DNA from: Biancaea sappan
Taxonomy: Eukaryota; Streptophyta; Magnoliopsida; Fabales; Fabaceae
Assembly: GCA_037074585.1 (NCBI GenBank)
Contig: CM073501.1
Location: forward strand, 45,996,001 to 46,060,000
Direction of reading: 5' to 3'
Length of the DNA: 64,000 nucleotides
Position numbers and translations under genes: made by a program. This document shows positions 27,001 through 42,000 of the stretch, piece by piece. How positions within the stretch are numbered: position 1 is the first letter of the stretch; each line of letters opens with the position of its first letter. The notes beneath the pieces were generated by a model that saw only the letters and a program-made list of their open reading frames with translations, ran no database searches and had not been told where the DNA came from.

Positions 27001-30000
27001 TTGGGTGTTCAGCCTTTGTCCATATCCCATCTCATCATTGAAGCAAACTTGATGCTAAATCTGAAAAATGTATTTTTTGTTGGTTATTCTCCTAATCGAA
27101 AGGGGTACAAGTGTTTTTCTCCCACTTAACGAAAGTTTTACACTACTATGAATGTTACCTTTCTTAAACATGTTCCCTTCTATCCCAAAACTCACATTTA
27201 GGGGGAGAAATCTATGAATCAAGACGAACATCAGTTTTGGTTAAGCCCCACACACCTGAAATTGAGCATGTTGAGCCTGAAATTGAGCATGTTGAAAATG
27301 AAATTGAAAATGAAAGGGAGGCCCTTGCTACTCAAGTGGAAGAAGGCAACAAAGATCTAAGGGTGTATTCTAGACGTCCTTATCCTGTAGTGAACATTGC
27401 CAATCCGACTCAAATCCAACTCCAAATGAAAGTTCTCAAGGTAATCCTGATACTCAATCCTCTACTAGAAATGTGGAGACTTATACTGATCTACTTCTAC
27501 CTATTGCTTAGAGGAAAGGGGTTAGATCATGTACTCAACATAGTTGTCTCCAAAATATAGGTCTTTCATAGCAAATCTTGACAACATTGAGGTACCACAG
27601 AACACAGAGGAAGCTCTACAACACCCAAAATGGAGGGAGGCTATAAACGAGGAGTTAAATGTCCTGAAGAGGAACAGCACATGAATTCTTGCTGAAAGAC
27701 CTTCGGGAAAGCAATCCGTTGGATGCAAGTGGGTGTTCATTGTCAAGTACAAAACTGATGGGAGCATTGATAGATATAAGGCAAGATTGGTAGCAAAAGG
27801 ATTCCCTCAAACATATGGGATAGATTACCAGGAAACATTTGCCCCTGTAGCAAAATTAAACACCATACATGTTCTCTTGTCTCTTGCTGCAAATCTTGAT
27901 TGGCAACTTCATCAGCTTAATGTCAAAAATACATTTCTTAATGGGGATCTTGAACAAGAAGTCTACATGGAGATACCTCCTGGTTTGAAAACCCGAAGAA
28001 TGCTCAACTAGTGTGTAAACTTTGGAAATCTCTATATGGTTTCAAACAATCTTCAAGAGCCTGGTTTAAAAGATTCTGCAGAGCAATAAAAAATCTTGGT
28101 AATGATCAAGGGCAGACTGATCACACTCTGTTTATCAAACACTTTCCTGGTGGAAAAATCACATCCTCATTGTCTATGTGGACAACATAATTGTTACCAA
28201 GAATAATGAAGAGGTGACATGCTTAAAGAAGTTCCTGGGCAAGGAATTTGAGATCAAGAATCTTGGTCCCTTGAAACACTTTCTTGGGATGGAGATAGCT
28301 CAGTCTAGCAAGGTAATCTTTGTTTCACAAAGGAAGTACACCCTTGATCCGTTAAAGGAGACGAGAATGCTAGGGTGTAAACCTACTGACACACCCGTGG
28401 ATCCATTCAACAAAATAGGCTCAAAAGAATCCTCTAGTCTTGTTGATGAAGGGATCTATCAACGTCATGTGGGAAGACTCATATACCTCTCCTATACTAT
28501 ACCTAACATTGGCTTCGTTGTAAGTGTAGCATGTCAATATATGAACAATCCTCAAAACAATCCTATTGAAAAACATCTCGAGGCTATTAATCGAATACTT
28601 AGATACTTGAAAATAACACTAGGAAAGGGCCTATTTTTCAAAAAGGCATTTAGTGGATGTATTGAAGTATTCTCGGACACTGATTGGGCTAGTTCCCTAA
28701 CAGATAGGAGGTCTACTTCAGGATATTGTACCTATGTGTAGGGAAACCTAGTCTGTGGTGTTTAGAAGTAGTGCAGAAGCAGAATTTCTTGCTATGGCAC
28801 ATGGAATATGTTAAGTGGTATGGTTGAAAAGAGTGTTGGAAGAGCTTCACCTTCCAATCACCACCTCCATTAAACTTCATTGTGACAATCAGGCATCAAT
28901 TCGAATTGCAAAAGAATCCAGTTCATCAAAACAGGACCAAGCATGTGGAGATCGATCGTCATTTCATAAGAGAGAAGTTGGAGCAAGGGGTCATTGAGAT
29001 AATTTATACTCCTACACTTCAACAGACGGCTGATATCCTCACCAAGACTCTTCCCAAAACTCAATTTGATAATCTTTTATCTAAGCTGGGAATAATTGAC
29101 ATTTACTTCCCAACTTGAGGGGGAGTGTAGGATTCCATCTTTATTCTGTTATTATGACTAATTTGTTTCCTTTCTATTTGGTCTTTGACCTTTTTCTTCG
29201 TTATTAGGATTGATTATTTTTTCCTTTCTTATTGTCCTAGCTAGGTGTATATAAACCCTAGACTCCTCTCTTGTAAGATTAGATTATTGAGTAAATAAAA
29301 CATCAAAGAATTCTTCCTCTCTAAATTGGCCGGTAAAACATATTGACATTAATAAATGATAAACACCCAAGCAACTTGGGAAACCCTCCCTTAAAAATTA
29401 GTTGTTAAGGGAGAAGAACCAAACCACTTAAGTACTCCACCAAGCATCCCATACTAATCGATGTGAGACTTAGGCACCCCATAATATATTGGTCCCTATC
29501 ATAGCATCGCCCCTGGACAGCCAACGTCCCGGCAACTGCACTCTATGACACTTCACTCGGCGTTGCTTCAATCAGCCTTTCTGGTCAGCCCCATCGTTGA
29601 TCAGCCCCTCTGCAAGTAGCCTTTTCCAGTGCACCCAAGCAACTTAGGGAACCCTCCATTAAAATCTAACTGTTAAGAGAGAAGAACCAAGCCACTTAAA
29701 TACTCTACGAAGAATCCTATACTACTCGATGTGGGACTTAGGTAACCCATAATATCTTGGTCGCTATCACATTGATAATTCATTTCAGAATGGGAGTCTT
29801 CAAGAGTTTGTTTTCATGAGGCAACCATAGTGTTTTGTGGAATTCAGCACATCCATAACACGTCTGCTGACTAAAGAAAGCCTTATATGGGCTTAAGTAA
29901 GCTCCAAGAGCTAGGTATGACAAGCTCCGGAACACTTTGGTATAGTGGGGTTTCCAACATACAAGGTCTGATCATTCTTCATTTGTTTTGCACACTGAAA

Positions 30001-33000
30001 ACCATGTTATCACCCTAGTATACATTGATGACATGTTAAGCACTAGTGACAGCAGCGATCTTATAGAGAGCTTTGTAAAAGGCTTAATGCATCATTTTCA
30101 TTGAAAGATCTCGATGAATTTCATTTTTTCTTAGGAATTTAAGTGACTAAAAGTTGTCATGGAATGTTTGTAAGTCAAAGGGGTTATGTGATGAATCTGT
30201 TGGAAAAATTCAACATGGTCAGTTCCTCATCCAGTCCTACTCCCATGACTCTTGGGAAGCATAAGACTAAGATTAACGAAGAAGCACTTAAGAATCCCTC
30301 TTTGTATAGAAGCTTGGTTGAAGTTCTATAGTATCTAACAAACACCAAGCAGACATTTCATTTACAGGGAATCAATTAAGTCAGCACTTGAGTACACCAA
30401 CTACCCTAGATTGGCAGAGAGCAAAGAGGACTTTGAGATATTTGAAAGGTACTGTTGACTTGGGTTTACATATCAAGCCATCAATAGACCTTGCACTTGT
30501 GGGATTTTCATATGCTGATTGGGCAAACGATGTGGTTGACAAGAGGTCCACTGGTGGGTATTGTGTATTTTTGGGTGACTCTTATTTCTTGGTCCAGCAA
30601 AAAACAGCGAGTGGTGTCAAGATCACGTGCCGAAGCTGAGTACAGGGCCTTGGCTTCACTAGCTAGTGAAATCTCCTGGTTGAGTTCTCTTTTATGTGAA
30701 CCAAGTTCCCTACTTCCAGAATTCCTATGCTGTGGTGTGATAACATAAGTGCTAAAGCTATTGCTACAAATCCTGTGTTACATGCTAGGACTAAGCATGT
30801 TGAGATAGATCTACACTTTGTTAGGGATAAGGTGTTGAATAAGGAGATTGCCATTGGTCATGTGCCCTCTTCAGAGCAGCCGGCAGATGTGTTCACTGAT
30901 CCCTTGGCTGGTTCTAGGTTCAATCTGTTATGTGGCAAACTCGAGTTAATTGTAAAACCCTCTTGTTTGAGAGGGACAGTTAAAATAATGCAATATAGGG
31001 AGTTAGTTGTTTTTCTTGTTGTATAAAGGCTGATCCTACAAAGTCAATTGCAACGATTCTTCCCTATTTTCTATTGGGTTCTCTCTTTTGGCGCTCTCTG
31101 TCATACTTTCTCTGGGCATAAGATATCGAAGTACTACAGTTAGCTAACATACAAAATTTCCGTGGCCACACTGTATTTAAAAGAGAAAAAAAAAAGAACA
31201 GGAAAAAAATATATGACAAATGTTGAAGAAAGCACACCAGTTTCAAAACATCAAGAGCAGCAGAGGCAACAGTGTGGGGTCCCCTCTTTTTGATTGACGA
31301 TGAATTGCCATGACACCGCAGATCAACTAAAAGAAACTGTGAATATAAATAAAAGGAACATATGAGGTTTGGATTGATGTAAGTCTAAATGTTCTTGCAT
31401 TCTTGCTGGAGCAAAACCTAAGATAAATCAAGAATTTGCAAACCAGTCACTGATAGTATCTAGAATAACTGCTATAACTAATTAATGCCCAATAATGCTT
31501 GGCATAAAACATATAGAAAAATACCTGCCACATGGGAAACTCTCTTGCCAATCTCTGAGCAAAAGTTCCTGCAATATCATAGCTCTTAGAGGTGTATATG
31601 AAACTAAGAACTCATTCCTTCCAATATTATCTATGAGTGAGAACTCGACATAATCATATATTAATAAGAGAGCAAATTGAAATATAAAAATACAAGAAAA
31701 CGACATCAAACCGAAGTGATAAAATCAAATATTGAATTGCCAAATTAATCCCTGCCTATAATCAGTCATTTTCACAAATTTATATGCAGAAGTGAGAAAT
31801 CCTCAAATTCACACTTTCATTCTTAACATTAAATTTATTTAACTAAGGATAAAAGTTTCCCACAAACTATGAACTTCTAAGACACAAAATATCATATCTC
31901 AGTCTAAAACTACTTGAGTCAAGTGTCAGTGAACAGTGCTACGAGAATAAATAATAGATATCTTCTCAAGGTTAGCAGACAACATTGAGTCAAGTGTCTG
32001 TAAGAAGTGCAACAAGATTAAACAATAACCAGCATAGAGATCAAAGATCTAAGATTTAGAGAATCAGAATTGCATAACACTATCACAAACCAATGAATGG
32101 TCAAAACAAATGCCACACTAACAAAAAATTTAACTTAAGTTTCAGGGAATTCAAATCATATAGCAAGTTTTTTTCACAGTATAAGCCATTTAGGGCATTA
32201 GAATTATCAGTGGACTCATTGGTATAAAATCTATATTACTAATAATAATATTTATGCCCTACAGTATATTTTCTATATCATCAATGTCATCCCTCAAATT
32301 TTATTTTCATACAGTTTAATTAATATAAAACATAATGAATTAAACTATTTGAGACGATCAAATCACTTGCTTCTATACTGGGGCTATTTCTAAAATAGGA
32401 AAAGATAGAGATTGTTTATCCTAACTCCTAACTGAGCTTCATTGTAGAAAGTACCATTATTCCTCCATGTTTTATCATTAAAACTCAAATGTTAATACAA
32501 ATTTCCAAATTAATATTAAAAGAATGTAGAAAGGGAGAGACGAGTAATTGCATCAGGTAGGATACACCTTTGCAGCAAGATAAGTTATTCACATAATATT
32601 TAATAATAACAACAACAACAACAACAACAACTCCTAATATAAATTAAAATCATAATTGATCATGAATAATACGCACCCCAATTTTTCCTGCTACCTAGGA
32701 TCCCATGCAGAAAAACAGCCGTTGGTGGATCAGGTAAAGACCTGTCCATAACAGAACTCCATCTCACCTATAATTAATCAAAATGTTTCTGCACATTAGT
32801 CTTTAAAAATGATTTGATACCATATCCTCTTTGTAGAACTATTGATAGGAATGGTTTCATCAAAAGAGAGAAACAATTATAAAGAGCAATTATTAAAATT
32901 CATTAATTTCTTATATATGCAGATTGACTCCCATATCATGGTGCCCAACTTCTAATAATATTTTCTCTCAACATTCTGATACAGATCTGAATCTTTTTTA

Positions 33001-36000
33001 TTGAAGATCCTTTAAAATTATTTACCAAATTAATAATACTTTTGAACATATTAGTAACTAATGATTTTCCACTAGTAACATTTTTTCGTTCAATATATTA
33101 GTAATTAGTATCATTAGACTATTGCTATTGCAACGCAATAATTTAACTACAGTGACAATTCAAACTTCAATTTGAGGGAAGATATGATAAAAGTTACACT
33201 AAACTGTCTTGCTTAATTTCTGACATATCCTGAAAATTTTCTTTCCATATAAATGGTTTATTAACCCCAAGTTTTTATCATATTTTCATTATTATTTATA
33301 TATATACATACACATACACACACACACATAAACATATTTTAGCTTATCAAAGTATATGGAGCTTCTTTAACAGGGAAAATTGCATCACAATAGTATTTTG
33401 TATTGAGTTGGCCACCACATATTTTCCCTAATGCCAATAAATTTTCTAAGCAATGCCTATTCTACCTACCCCCACCATCTACATAATTCAAAGAATATAA
33501 ATATATCTACCACATTGACCCATCTCATGCATGTAAATATATTTATAAAATCCCTACCCACCCCTACACACAATCACCTAACACCTCTCATTTGTGATAT
33601 CCTAATGTACCATCTTCTTCCATTTCCCATCCCTTGCTAAGAGTAGAGAAAGAAGGGTGAGAAATTGAGAGAAACTCCATCATTGAAGGAAAGAAGGAAG
33701 AAAGTGAGCTTGCACGTCCCACTTCCTTGCCTTGGAAGCCTAGGTAGGTTCAAAAAAAAAACTCTAAATCATATACACAATCTATTGAAGTAGTTTTGAA
33801 GTTGACTGGTGAATTTTTTTTTTTTGTTTTGGTGACGCCCCGGGGAGGGGGGGGGGACAGTGTTGCAATATGGTTTCTGGAGCTGCTAGAGAAGACAGTT
33901 TATAAGAAACAAGCAGATTCTGACTGTCTAAGGTAGATAGCAAGTAGACAGTTTATATGAATTAAAAAAAAAAAAAAGGGATATAGCTGAGGTGAGCTGC
34001 AGCCTGTAGTCTATAGCCCAGCAGTTGCAATAGCTTTATGGTTATTAGTCCACTAACTCAGGTATAATAAATCTAATGGCCCGTATTCAACCAGATCAAC
34101 CTCTTCTCTTCACGCAAGTTTTCCATTACAACAGTACCCTAAACTGAAGTGGCACAACAGTAGCCACAAACTGCAGTAGTATGGCTGCAGCAGAGCTTCT
34201 ACCAGAATCATTCATTGTAGATTGAGCAAAAATGGACAAAAGCTACAAAAGGAAACAACCCACAAGGGCAAGGACTCAACCTAAGACCTAGGACCAATTA
34301 AACATGATGGTAATGAACAACATAGCAGCCACTGAAGATAAAGAACCTGTTTGCTTTGACTATTTTAAACCTTCATTTTCACTAAATACACAAAACATGA
34401 GTCAAATGTGTCTGGCTGTATTTTGCAGAAAATATTTTCATGAAATGTTTCTTAAGAAAACCTAGAAACTGGAACCTTCAAAAGGTTGTATTCAGTGTTT
34501 TCACTCAAATTACAGTGATTAATTTGTAATTATATGAAATGTAGATAAAAGATATATAAGGAAAAATTCTTTCATTTTATCATCCCTCTTGCACCGTCAA
34601 AGCCACAATTTTCCCCATCTTTTCTCTCTCTCTCTCTCTCATCACCACAATAGACCTTCACCGAAGTCCCCAATACCACCATTTTCCCTCTTTCTCATCA
34701 CCATCAGACCTCCATTAAAGACCTTTAAGCCACCATTTTCATTTTACCTTGCATCACCAATCTTTTGTTCTCCCCTTCCTCCATTGTTACCTTTTTCCCC
34801 TTCTCTCTCTTAGCTGAAGCCAGCATCACTAAAAGGCCAGTCTTCCCCTTCTTCCATATTCCTAAGAACCAAGCTTAACATAACTTTCCCTAGGAGTTGG
34901 AATTCATCACAGTAGACTTGTAGTGAGTTTCCTAGTGCAATTTAGACCTAAAATTTAATTCTTTACATTCTATGAGTAGGTGTTACCGGGTCTTGCTTTG
35001 TAACTTCATTTATGCTAGGAATCATGCAAACATATTTCAAAAAGGTGTAAAGCTGAAAACAAAAACAATATAGAAGTGAAACCAAATATATTTCCTAAAG
35101 GTTAAAATACTATTCTCAAAAATTAAAAATAGAGAATAACAATTAAAAAAATGTTTTCTCAAAATCCAACAAAAACCTAACTTTTTTGCATTGCCACCTA
35201 AGACAAATCAAACTTGATATGGATTTGCATAACACTATCTAAAGAAAGAGCATGCCAAAATCCATTGAACACAACACATAATTTACTCTCTAATAAGCAA
35301 CAAATCCTCTTTGATGTAATTGAGAACCAAGAAACAGATAATTCTTACAAGCTCTCCTTGAACCAGATCATACGCCTGCAAAGATACAGCAAAACTTTTA
35401 GACAAAAGAAACAACAATCTTATTAGGTGCATTTTCTCATTAATAATTTAAAAAGTCCTCATTCTAGCATCCACCTACTCAACAAATTAAACAAGAACCA
35501 TGGTTGACCTTCTTTACAACTAAGATATAACGATAAACATTTGGCGTCTTTGTTGTTCTACCAACCCACATATGAACTAAGCATAACAATGCATGTAAAG
35601 AGCAGTCCCATTACCAAGATACTAGAGGAAGAGCTAACTACATTGCCCTGGGCTAGCTTTTCGTCCACTAGGGCCATTGATATTGCCTGATATTTGACTA
35701 CCCTGCTACAGCAGCTAGAAGCCAGCCGAGAGACATTGAATTTGTCATTCTGCGGAAAAAATTAGCCAAAAAAAAAATAAGAAAGAGTGAAGTTATAAAA
35801 GAGAACTTCCAGTACCACATATCCTTTTAAAAAATGCCTCTCAAATTCATGTTATGATAGGTGCCCGTAGTGTAGTGATTTATGTTAAGGGGTAATTAGG
35901 TAACCTCTAGAGGGTGAGTTTGTTATAAATAGGGGAGAGGGAGTGTGAATGGGCATGCTGAGTATTGTGTCAGTGTCTATAGGAGCATTTGCTCTAGAGT

Positions 36001-39000
36001 GTGTGAGGTAGAATGAATACCTTTTAGCAAGGTCTTCTATAGGAGATAAGGCTCTAGGGAGGGATTATCTTTGTAATCCTTCAATTTGGTTATTATATAA
36101 TATTAACATAGTTTCTAGTTCCTAACAATTGGTCTGACCTGCCGGATACATGCCGCCAAAGCCAACAAAGAGAAGTGAAGCTGGAGGGATTAGAAGCTTC
36201 TGTGAGTGAGTTTCGTGCAGCCCTTATGGAAATGCAGCAATCACAAGTGAATATGCAAAAATCGATGATGGAACATTTTCAACAGCTGCAAGTAAATATA
36301 CAACAATCTCTTTTGAGGAAGATTGATAAAATAGGGGGAAAAGAGTGGAAGCTTGCATGGAAAGATGGGAAGAAGGATTAAGAGATTTGAAACAATCTAG
36401 TATGGATGAGCTCAATCGATTGAGGGAAAGAAACCGGTGAATGAAGCTAGTGGTATTGAAGAAGACGTGGAGGCGAAATTCTAGGAGCTGGGAGAAGAAG
36501 ATGAAGCAAATAACTAGGTTGGAAGATGGGTAACTCGGTTCAAGGAGTTAAATCTTATTCTAACACGGGCCCGGGTCCATTGAATGAGATGGGGAGAAGT
36601 TTGGGTCAGGCCCAGTGTTAGACACTACAACAAATAACCACGTAAACAAAGACAGAAAAGATAGAAAGAACAGAAAAAAGAAGATAATTCCTCAAACTCT
36701 ATTAATGAACAATCTTTAGGCGCCAGCCACATCTACAAGCTCAAGTCAGAAAAATCCTCTAGAATGGTAAGTCCCCAGACCTTACCCAAGCTAACTAAAC
36801 ATAAAATTCTCCTCTGCCTCTCAACAAACGCACCCCCTGCCCCCCCAAAAGACATAAAGAGAACAATTACTTAACTACCCTTTCTTTGACCCTCCTTGAA
36901 TACACTTTCCAGACTCGGGGGGCATACATAGAATTAGGTTCTAACAACACATCCCCTCGGTTTCCATCATCACCTCCCCCGTAGAAAAAACCTTGTCCTC
37001 AAGGTCAAAAGAGGGAAATCTGCTTCGCAACAACAACTCATCCTCCCAAGTAGGGTCCTCCCAAGTAGGGTCTTCTGAGGACATGCCCAGCCACTGAATC
37101 AACCATTCCCTGTACTGGTTTCCATTCTCTTGTTTAATCCGCCAAGCTAACGTTTTACAGGGGTACACACTCGATTCTACACCCTCTTCTATGTCCACAA
37201 GTAGTTCTGGCCCAGACTTATAATCGTCCACAGCCTTCTTGAGTTGTGACACATGAAAGACTGAATGAATTTTTGATGTAGGAGGGAGTTTAAGTCTGTA
37301 AGATACTGCCCCCACCTTTTCCACAATTTGATAGGGACCAAAAAATCGAGGAGCAAGCTTTTGATTAATGCGTTGAACCACTGACATCTGTCTATGAGGT
37401 CTTAAACGAAGAAAACCCCAATCACCCACGTCAAACTGTACCTCCAGTCTATTTTTATCTGCTTGAGCCTTCATTCTTACCTGGGCACACTGTAAGTTGT
37501 ACTTTCGTTGTCTAATGGCTTCATCCCGATCCTTTAACTCTCTGGCCACAGCCTCAACACATGTCTCTCCCTCTGTAAAATGCAAAAGTGTCGGAGGTGG
37601 TCTGCCATAGACCGCTTCAAAAGGAGTCCCCCCTGTTGATGCATGATACGTAGTGTTATACCACAATTCTGCCCATGGTAGCCATTGAGACCAAGTCTTA
37701 GGTTGCTCTGAAGCAAAACACGACAAATATGTTTCCAAGCATCTATTAACCACTACGGTTTGCCCATCCGATTGTGGATGATAGGATGAACTCATGTTAA
37801 GCTTAGTCCCGAAGTCTGAAAAGCTCTCTCCAAAAAATACTCACAAATAAAGGATCTCGATCACTAACTATAGAGTTGGGAATCCCATGCAACCTCACCA
37901 CCTCTTTGGCAAAAATTTCTGCAATCCCTTTAGCGGTATAAGGATGTTTTAGAGGAATGAAATGGTTGTATTTAGACAACCTATCTACCACCACTAAGAT
38001 AGCATCAAAACCCTGACTTTTGGGTAAGCTCACAATAAAGTCCATGGAAACATCACTCCAGATCTGTTCTGGAATTGCCAAAGGTTGTAACAACCCATGG
38101 GGGCTCATGGCCAAATACTTCTGCCTTTGACAAATGTCACAAGCCTTGACAAACTCCTGAATTTGAGATTTCATACCTCGCCAGTACAGATTAGTTGCCA
38201 ACCTGCGATAAGTCCTCAAGAAGCCTGAGTGTCCGCCACTAGGAGACGCATGAAATTCCTCCAGAAGTTTTGGGATGATGGAAGAGCTCGCTGGAATTAC
38301 CAACCTTTTTTTATATAGTAGCCGTCCTTTCTCTACGGAATTACCAGGCCATTTTGTAGTATTTTCCCTCAACTCATTTTTAATCTGCTGCAGCATAGAA
38401 TCTTCAGCAATTTCTCTTTCTACTGCTGCCCACTCACTCCACAATGGGTAGGAAATGAGGGTATTACACTCAGCCCCCTCTTGTTGTCTTGAAAGAGCAT
38501 CAGCAGCTTTATTTTCCTTTCCTGCTTTATAAATGACTTCAAATTGAAATCCCATAAGTTTGGCAATCCACATATGCTGGTTCTCAGTTGTCAGTCTTTG
38601 TTCCAACAAGTATTTTAAACTTTTCTGATCTGTATAAATGATGAATTTCCTCCCTAGCAAGTACTGTCTCCAGTGTTGTACTGCTAGGACTAAGGCCATA
38701 AGTTCCTTTTCATAAACTAACTTCATCAGATTAGTCCCTGATAGTGCTTGACTGAAAAAAGCAATAGGTTTTCTTTTCTGCTGCAAGACTGCCCCAATTC
38801 CTTTTCCACTTGCATCACATTCAATTTCAAAAATTTCATTGAAATTGGGTAGCTCTAACACTGGGGATGATGTTACAGCAGCCTTCAATCTCTCAAAAGC
38901 CTCCTGGGTCATTGCATTCCAGTAGAAACCTTCCTTTTTTGTCAGTTCAGTGAGTGGTTTGGCAATGTGGCCATAGTTGAGGACAAAACACCTGTAATAT

Positions 39001-42000
39001 CCCGTTAGTCCCAAGAATCCTCTGACTCCTTTCACGTTCTTTGGGATTGGCCAGTTCATCACACCTTGAACCTTGCCAGGGTCCATAGCAACTCCTTTAC
39101 CTGAAATTATATGGCCTAGATATTCAACCTGTGTCCTTCCGAAACTACACTTCTTTTTATTTGCTACAAATATATTCATTTGCAGCACTCTAAAAACAGC
39201 CTCTAAATGTTGCAAACGATCCTCTCAATCGCGACTAAAGACCAGGATATCATCGAAGAACACTAGGACAAATTTTTGGAGATAAGCCTTGAAAATCTTG
39301 TTCATTACAGCTTGAAAAGTGGCTGGGGCGTTTGTCAAACCAAATAGCATTACAAGAAATTCGTAATGTCCCTCGTGTGCTCTAAACGCCGTTTTATGGA
39401 TGTCATCCTCCTTCATTCTAATTTGATGATAACCAGATTTTAAATCTAACTTTGAGAAATATTTGGCTCCATATAACTCATCAATCAATTCCTCCACTAC
39501 TGGAATGGGGTATTTGTCTAAAATGGTAGCTTTATTTAGGGCCCGGTAGTCTATGCACATTCTCCAAGTTGTGTCTTTCTTTCTAACCAGAATTACATGG
39601 CTAGAGAAAGAACTGGTACTGTTTCTGATTATCCCTTGTTCCAACATCCCTTTGATCTGTTTTTCGATCTCATCTTTCTGATATTGAGGATAACGGTAGG
39701 GTCTGACATTTACAGCTTCAGTATAGGGCTGTAAGGTGATAGCATGGGTTCTATTCCTCAGGGGAGGTAGCCCTTTTGGTTCACAGAAGATTACAAATTA
39801 TTTCTCAATAAGGTTTCCCAATTCCTTCTGTTGAATTTCTGATAACTTCATATCCATTTTTTGATCACCACTTTGTTCTAATACCCAAAGCAACCCTTCC
39901 ATATGTTGTATTGTTTCTCCCATTACACACTGCAATGATTCTAACTTGCACCCTGTGATCTTCTCCTTTGGACAACTACATGTACTGTTCAATTTAATTT
40001 CTTTCACACCCTCAATGAAAGACATAGTCATTTTTTCCCACTCCATTACCACCTTGCCCAACGTTTTCAACCAACTCACTCCTAAGATTAGATCGATATC
40101 TCCCAATTTCATCACATGAGCCTCTACATCACATTCCAACTTATCCAACTGTAGTCTGACCTTTGGGCATTTCCCTTGGGTAAGAATTCTATGGCCATCT
40201 CCTAACTTCACCCTCATCTAATGTTTATCATTAATTGTTAGGCCCAGAATAGATACCACTGTTGGTGATATGAAATTGTAAGTCGCCCCTGAGTCTATCA
40301 GAACCACCAGTGGGATGCCACGTATTAAACCAGTTAATTTCATTGTTCTTAATCCAGTATTGACTTCATCCTCGATTCTTCCACATAAGCCAATTGTCTG
40401 GCATTCCAACAAGTGTTCTTCGTTATCATTTTTTTCGATCAAGGTAACCACCTCACCTTCTTCATTTATTGTCTCATCATCTCCGATGATTAATACTCTT
40501 AGTTGGGGATCTGTGCATCGATGTATGGGACTATAACGTTCGCCACACCTAAAGCATAACCCTTTTGCTTTTTTGTCCAACAGTTCTGCATGCGGTATGA
40601 GTTTCAAACCTTGGTCCTTCCCATTAGAGAATTTCCGATCTGTGCCTGTCCTTCGCATTGTTGATTGAGAAGAATAACTTGTGTTTCGCCCATTGGATGG
40701 ATGGGTTGACCCCGTGGATGACCCACCCATGAACCTCGACCCGCTTTGAAGCGTGTTACCCGAACCTCCAATTTTGGTAAAAAAATTGGAAGTTACGTTT
40801 TGTGCTGAAAAAGATGAAGAACCCCTTTGGACCGAACTTGCCCCTCTCCCTTGGCCTGAAAAGAATCGATCCCCAATAGAATTCGTGGGTTGTCGAAGCC
40901 CCAAATTCAATCCTCCCATTTTGTTTCTTAATTGCCCGTCGTCTTCTTCCTCCGAACAGAGCTCGCTTTCGATGTCACATGCCAACTGCATTGCTTGGTA
41001 GCGATTCTTGGGTTTCAACATACGAACTCTCTTTCTAATTTTACTGCATAAGCCTTCAATGAAATAACCCAAGAATTGTTGTTCTGGAAGACGCCCACAC
41101 TGCGATGAATACAATTCGAAGTCAAAGATATAATCGTCGATCATCCCCTTCTGAACCACTCTTTTTAATTCTTCAAATGGGTTGTCAAGTCTTCCTACCC
41201 CAAATCTCGCCACCATTGCTTCTTTGAAATTAAGCCAAGTCGCCTCTTCTGTGGATTCTTGCCACAGGTTAAACCAGTGGATAGTGGGTCCATCCATACT
41301 TAATTTGGCTAGTTTAATTTTTATCTCCTCGGACGTTCTTTGTACATCAAAGTATGTTTCAGCCCTGTTAATCCACGCTACAGGATCCCAACCATCAAAA
41401 GTTGGTAGTTCCACTTTCTTGGCCGATAATCTGAATTCTTCTAGTTTATCATGACCTTCATGATGTTGATTCCCTGTCTTTGATCAATCTTGGGTCCCAT
41501 TACTGTTTACATATTCATTCTCATCATCTCTTTTCTCCAGCAGTCCTTTTAGCAGCCCCTTCATCTCTTCAAATTTTTCTTCCATGTTCGCTTCTAATCT
41601 TTCCAATCTTTCTTCCACTACATCAATTCGGCTCATCATCTTACGTGTCATAGACTCTCACTTCCGATCCGGCAGGTTGAACCAATTGTTAGACACCTCA
41701 ACAAATAACCACGTAAACAAAGACAGAAAAGATAGAAAGAACAGAAAAAAGAAGATAATTCCTCAAACTCTATTAATGAACAATCTTTAGGCGCTAGCCA
41801 CATCTACAAGCTCAAGTCAGAAAAATCCTCTAGAATGGTAAGTCCCCAGACCTTACCCAAGCCAACTAAACATAAAATTCTCCTCTGCCTCTCAACAAAC
41901 ACACCCCCGCGTATATACCCTTTCCCCCCAAAAGATATAAAGAGAACAATTACTTAACTACCCTTTCTTTGACCCTCCTTGAATACACTTTCCAGACTTG

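Larger units (their letters stand above)
25022..29317 (+). mobile_element. Copia element C (family Cop-2), TSD TCTCT, nested in copia B
   Basis: The 5' LTR is 25022-25263 and the 3' LTR 29126-29317, flanked by TCTCT (25017-25021 and 29318-29322). The primer site TGGTATCAGAGG starts at 25264 and the polypurine tract TTGAGGGGGAG precedes the 3' LTR. The order of pol domains is protease, integrase, RT, RNase H, as in Ty1/copia. Gag is missing. The 3' LTR is 50 bp shorter than the 5' LTR through loss between repeats of GGATTGATT. Frames carry stops and shifts, and both integrase and RT active sites are altered. Confidence 0.92.

Noticed and set aside
29357..29771. Cassandra-type TRIM with a 5S rRNA promoter
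   Set aside because: I could not find the 5S-like A box and C box in the repeats, so only a generic TRIM-like call is made.
34589..34813. A proline/serine-rich 74-codon frame
   Set aside because: It is a product of a CT-rich intron block; there is no start context or homology.
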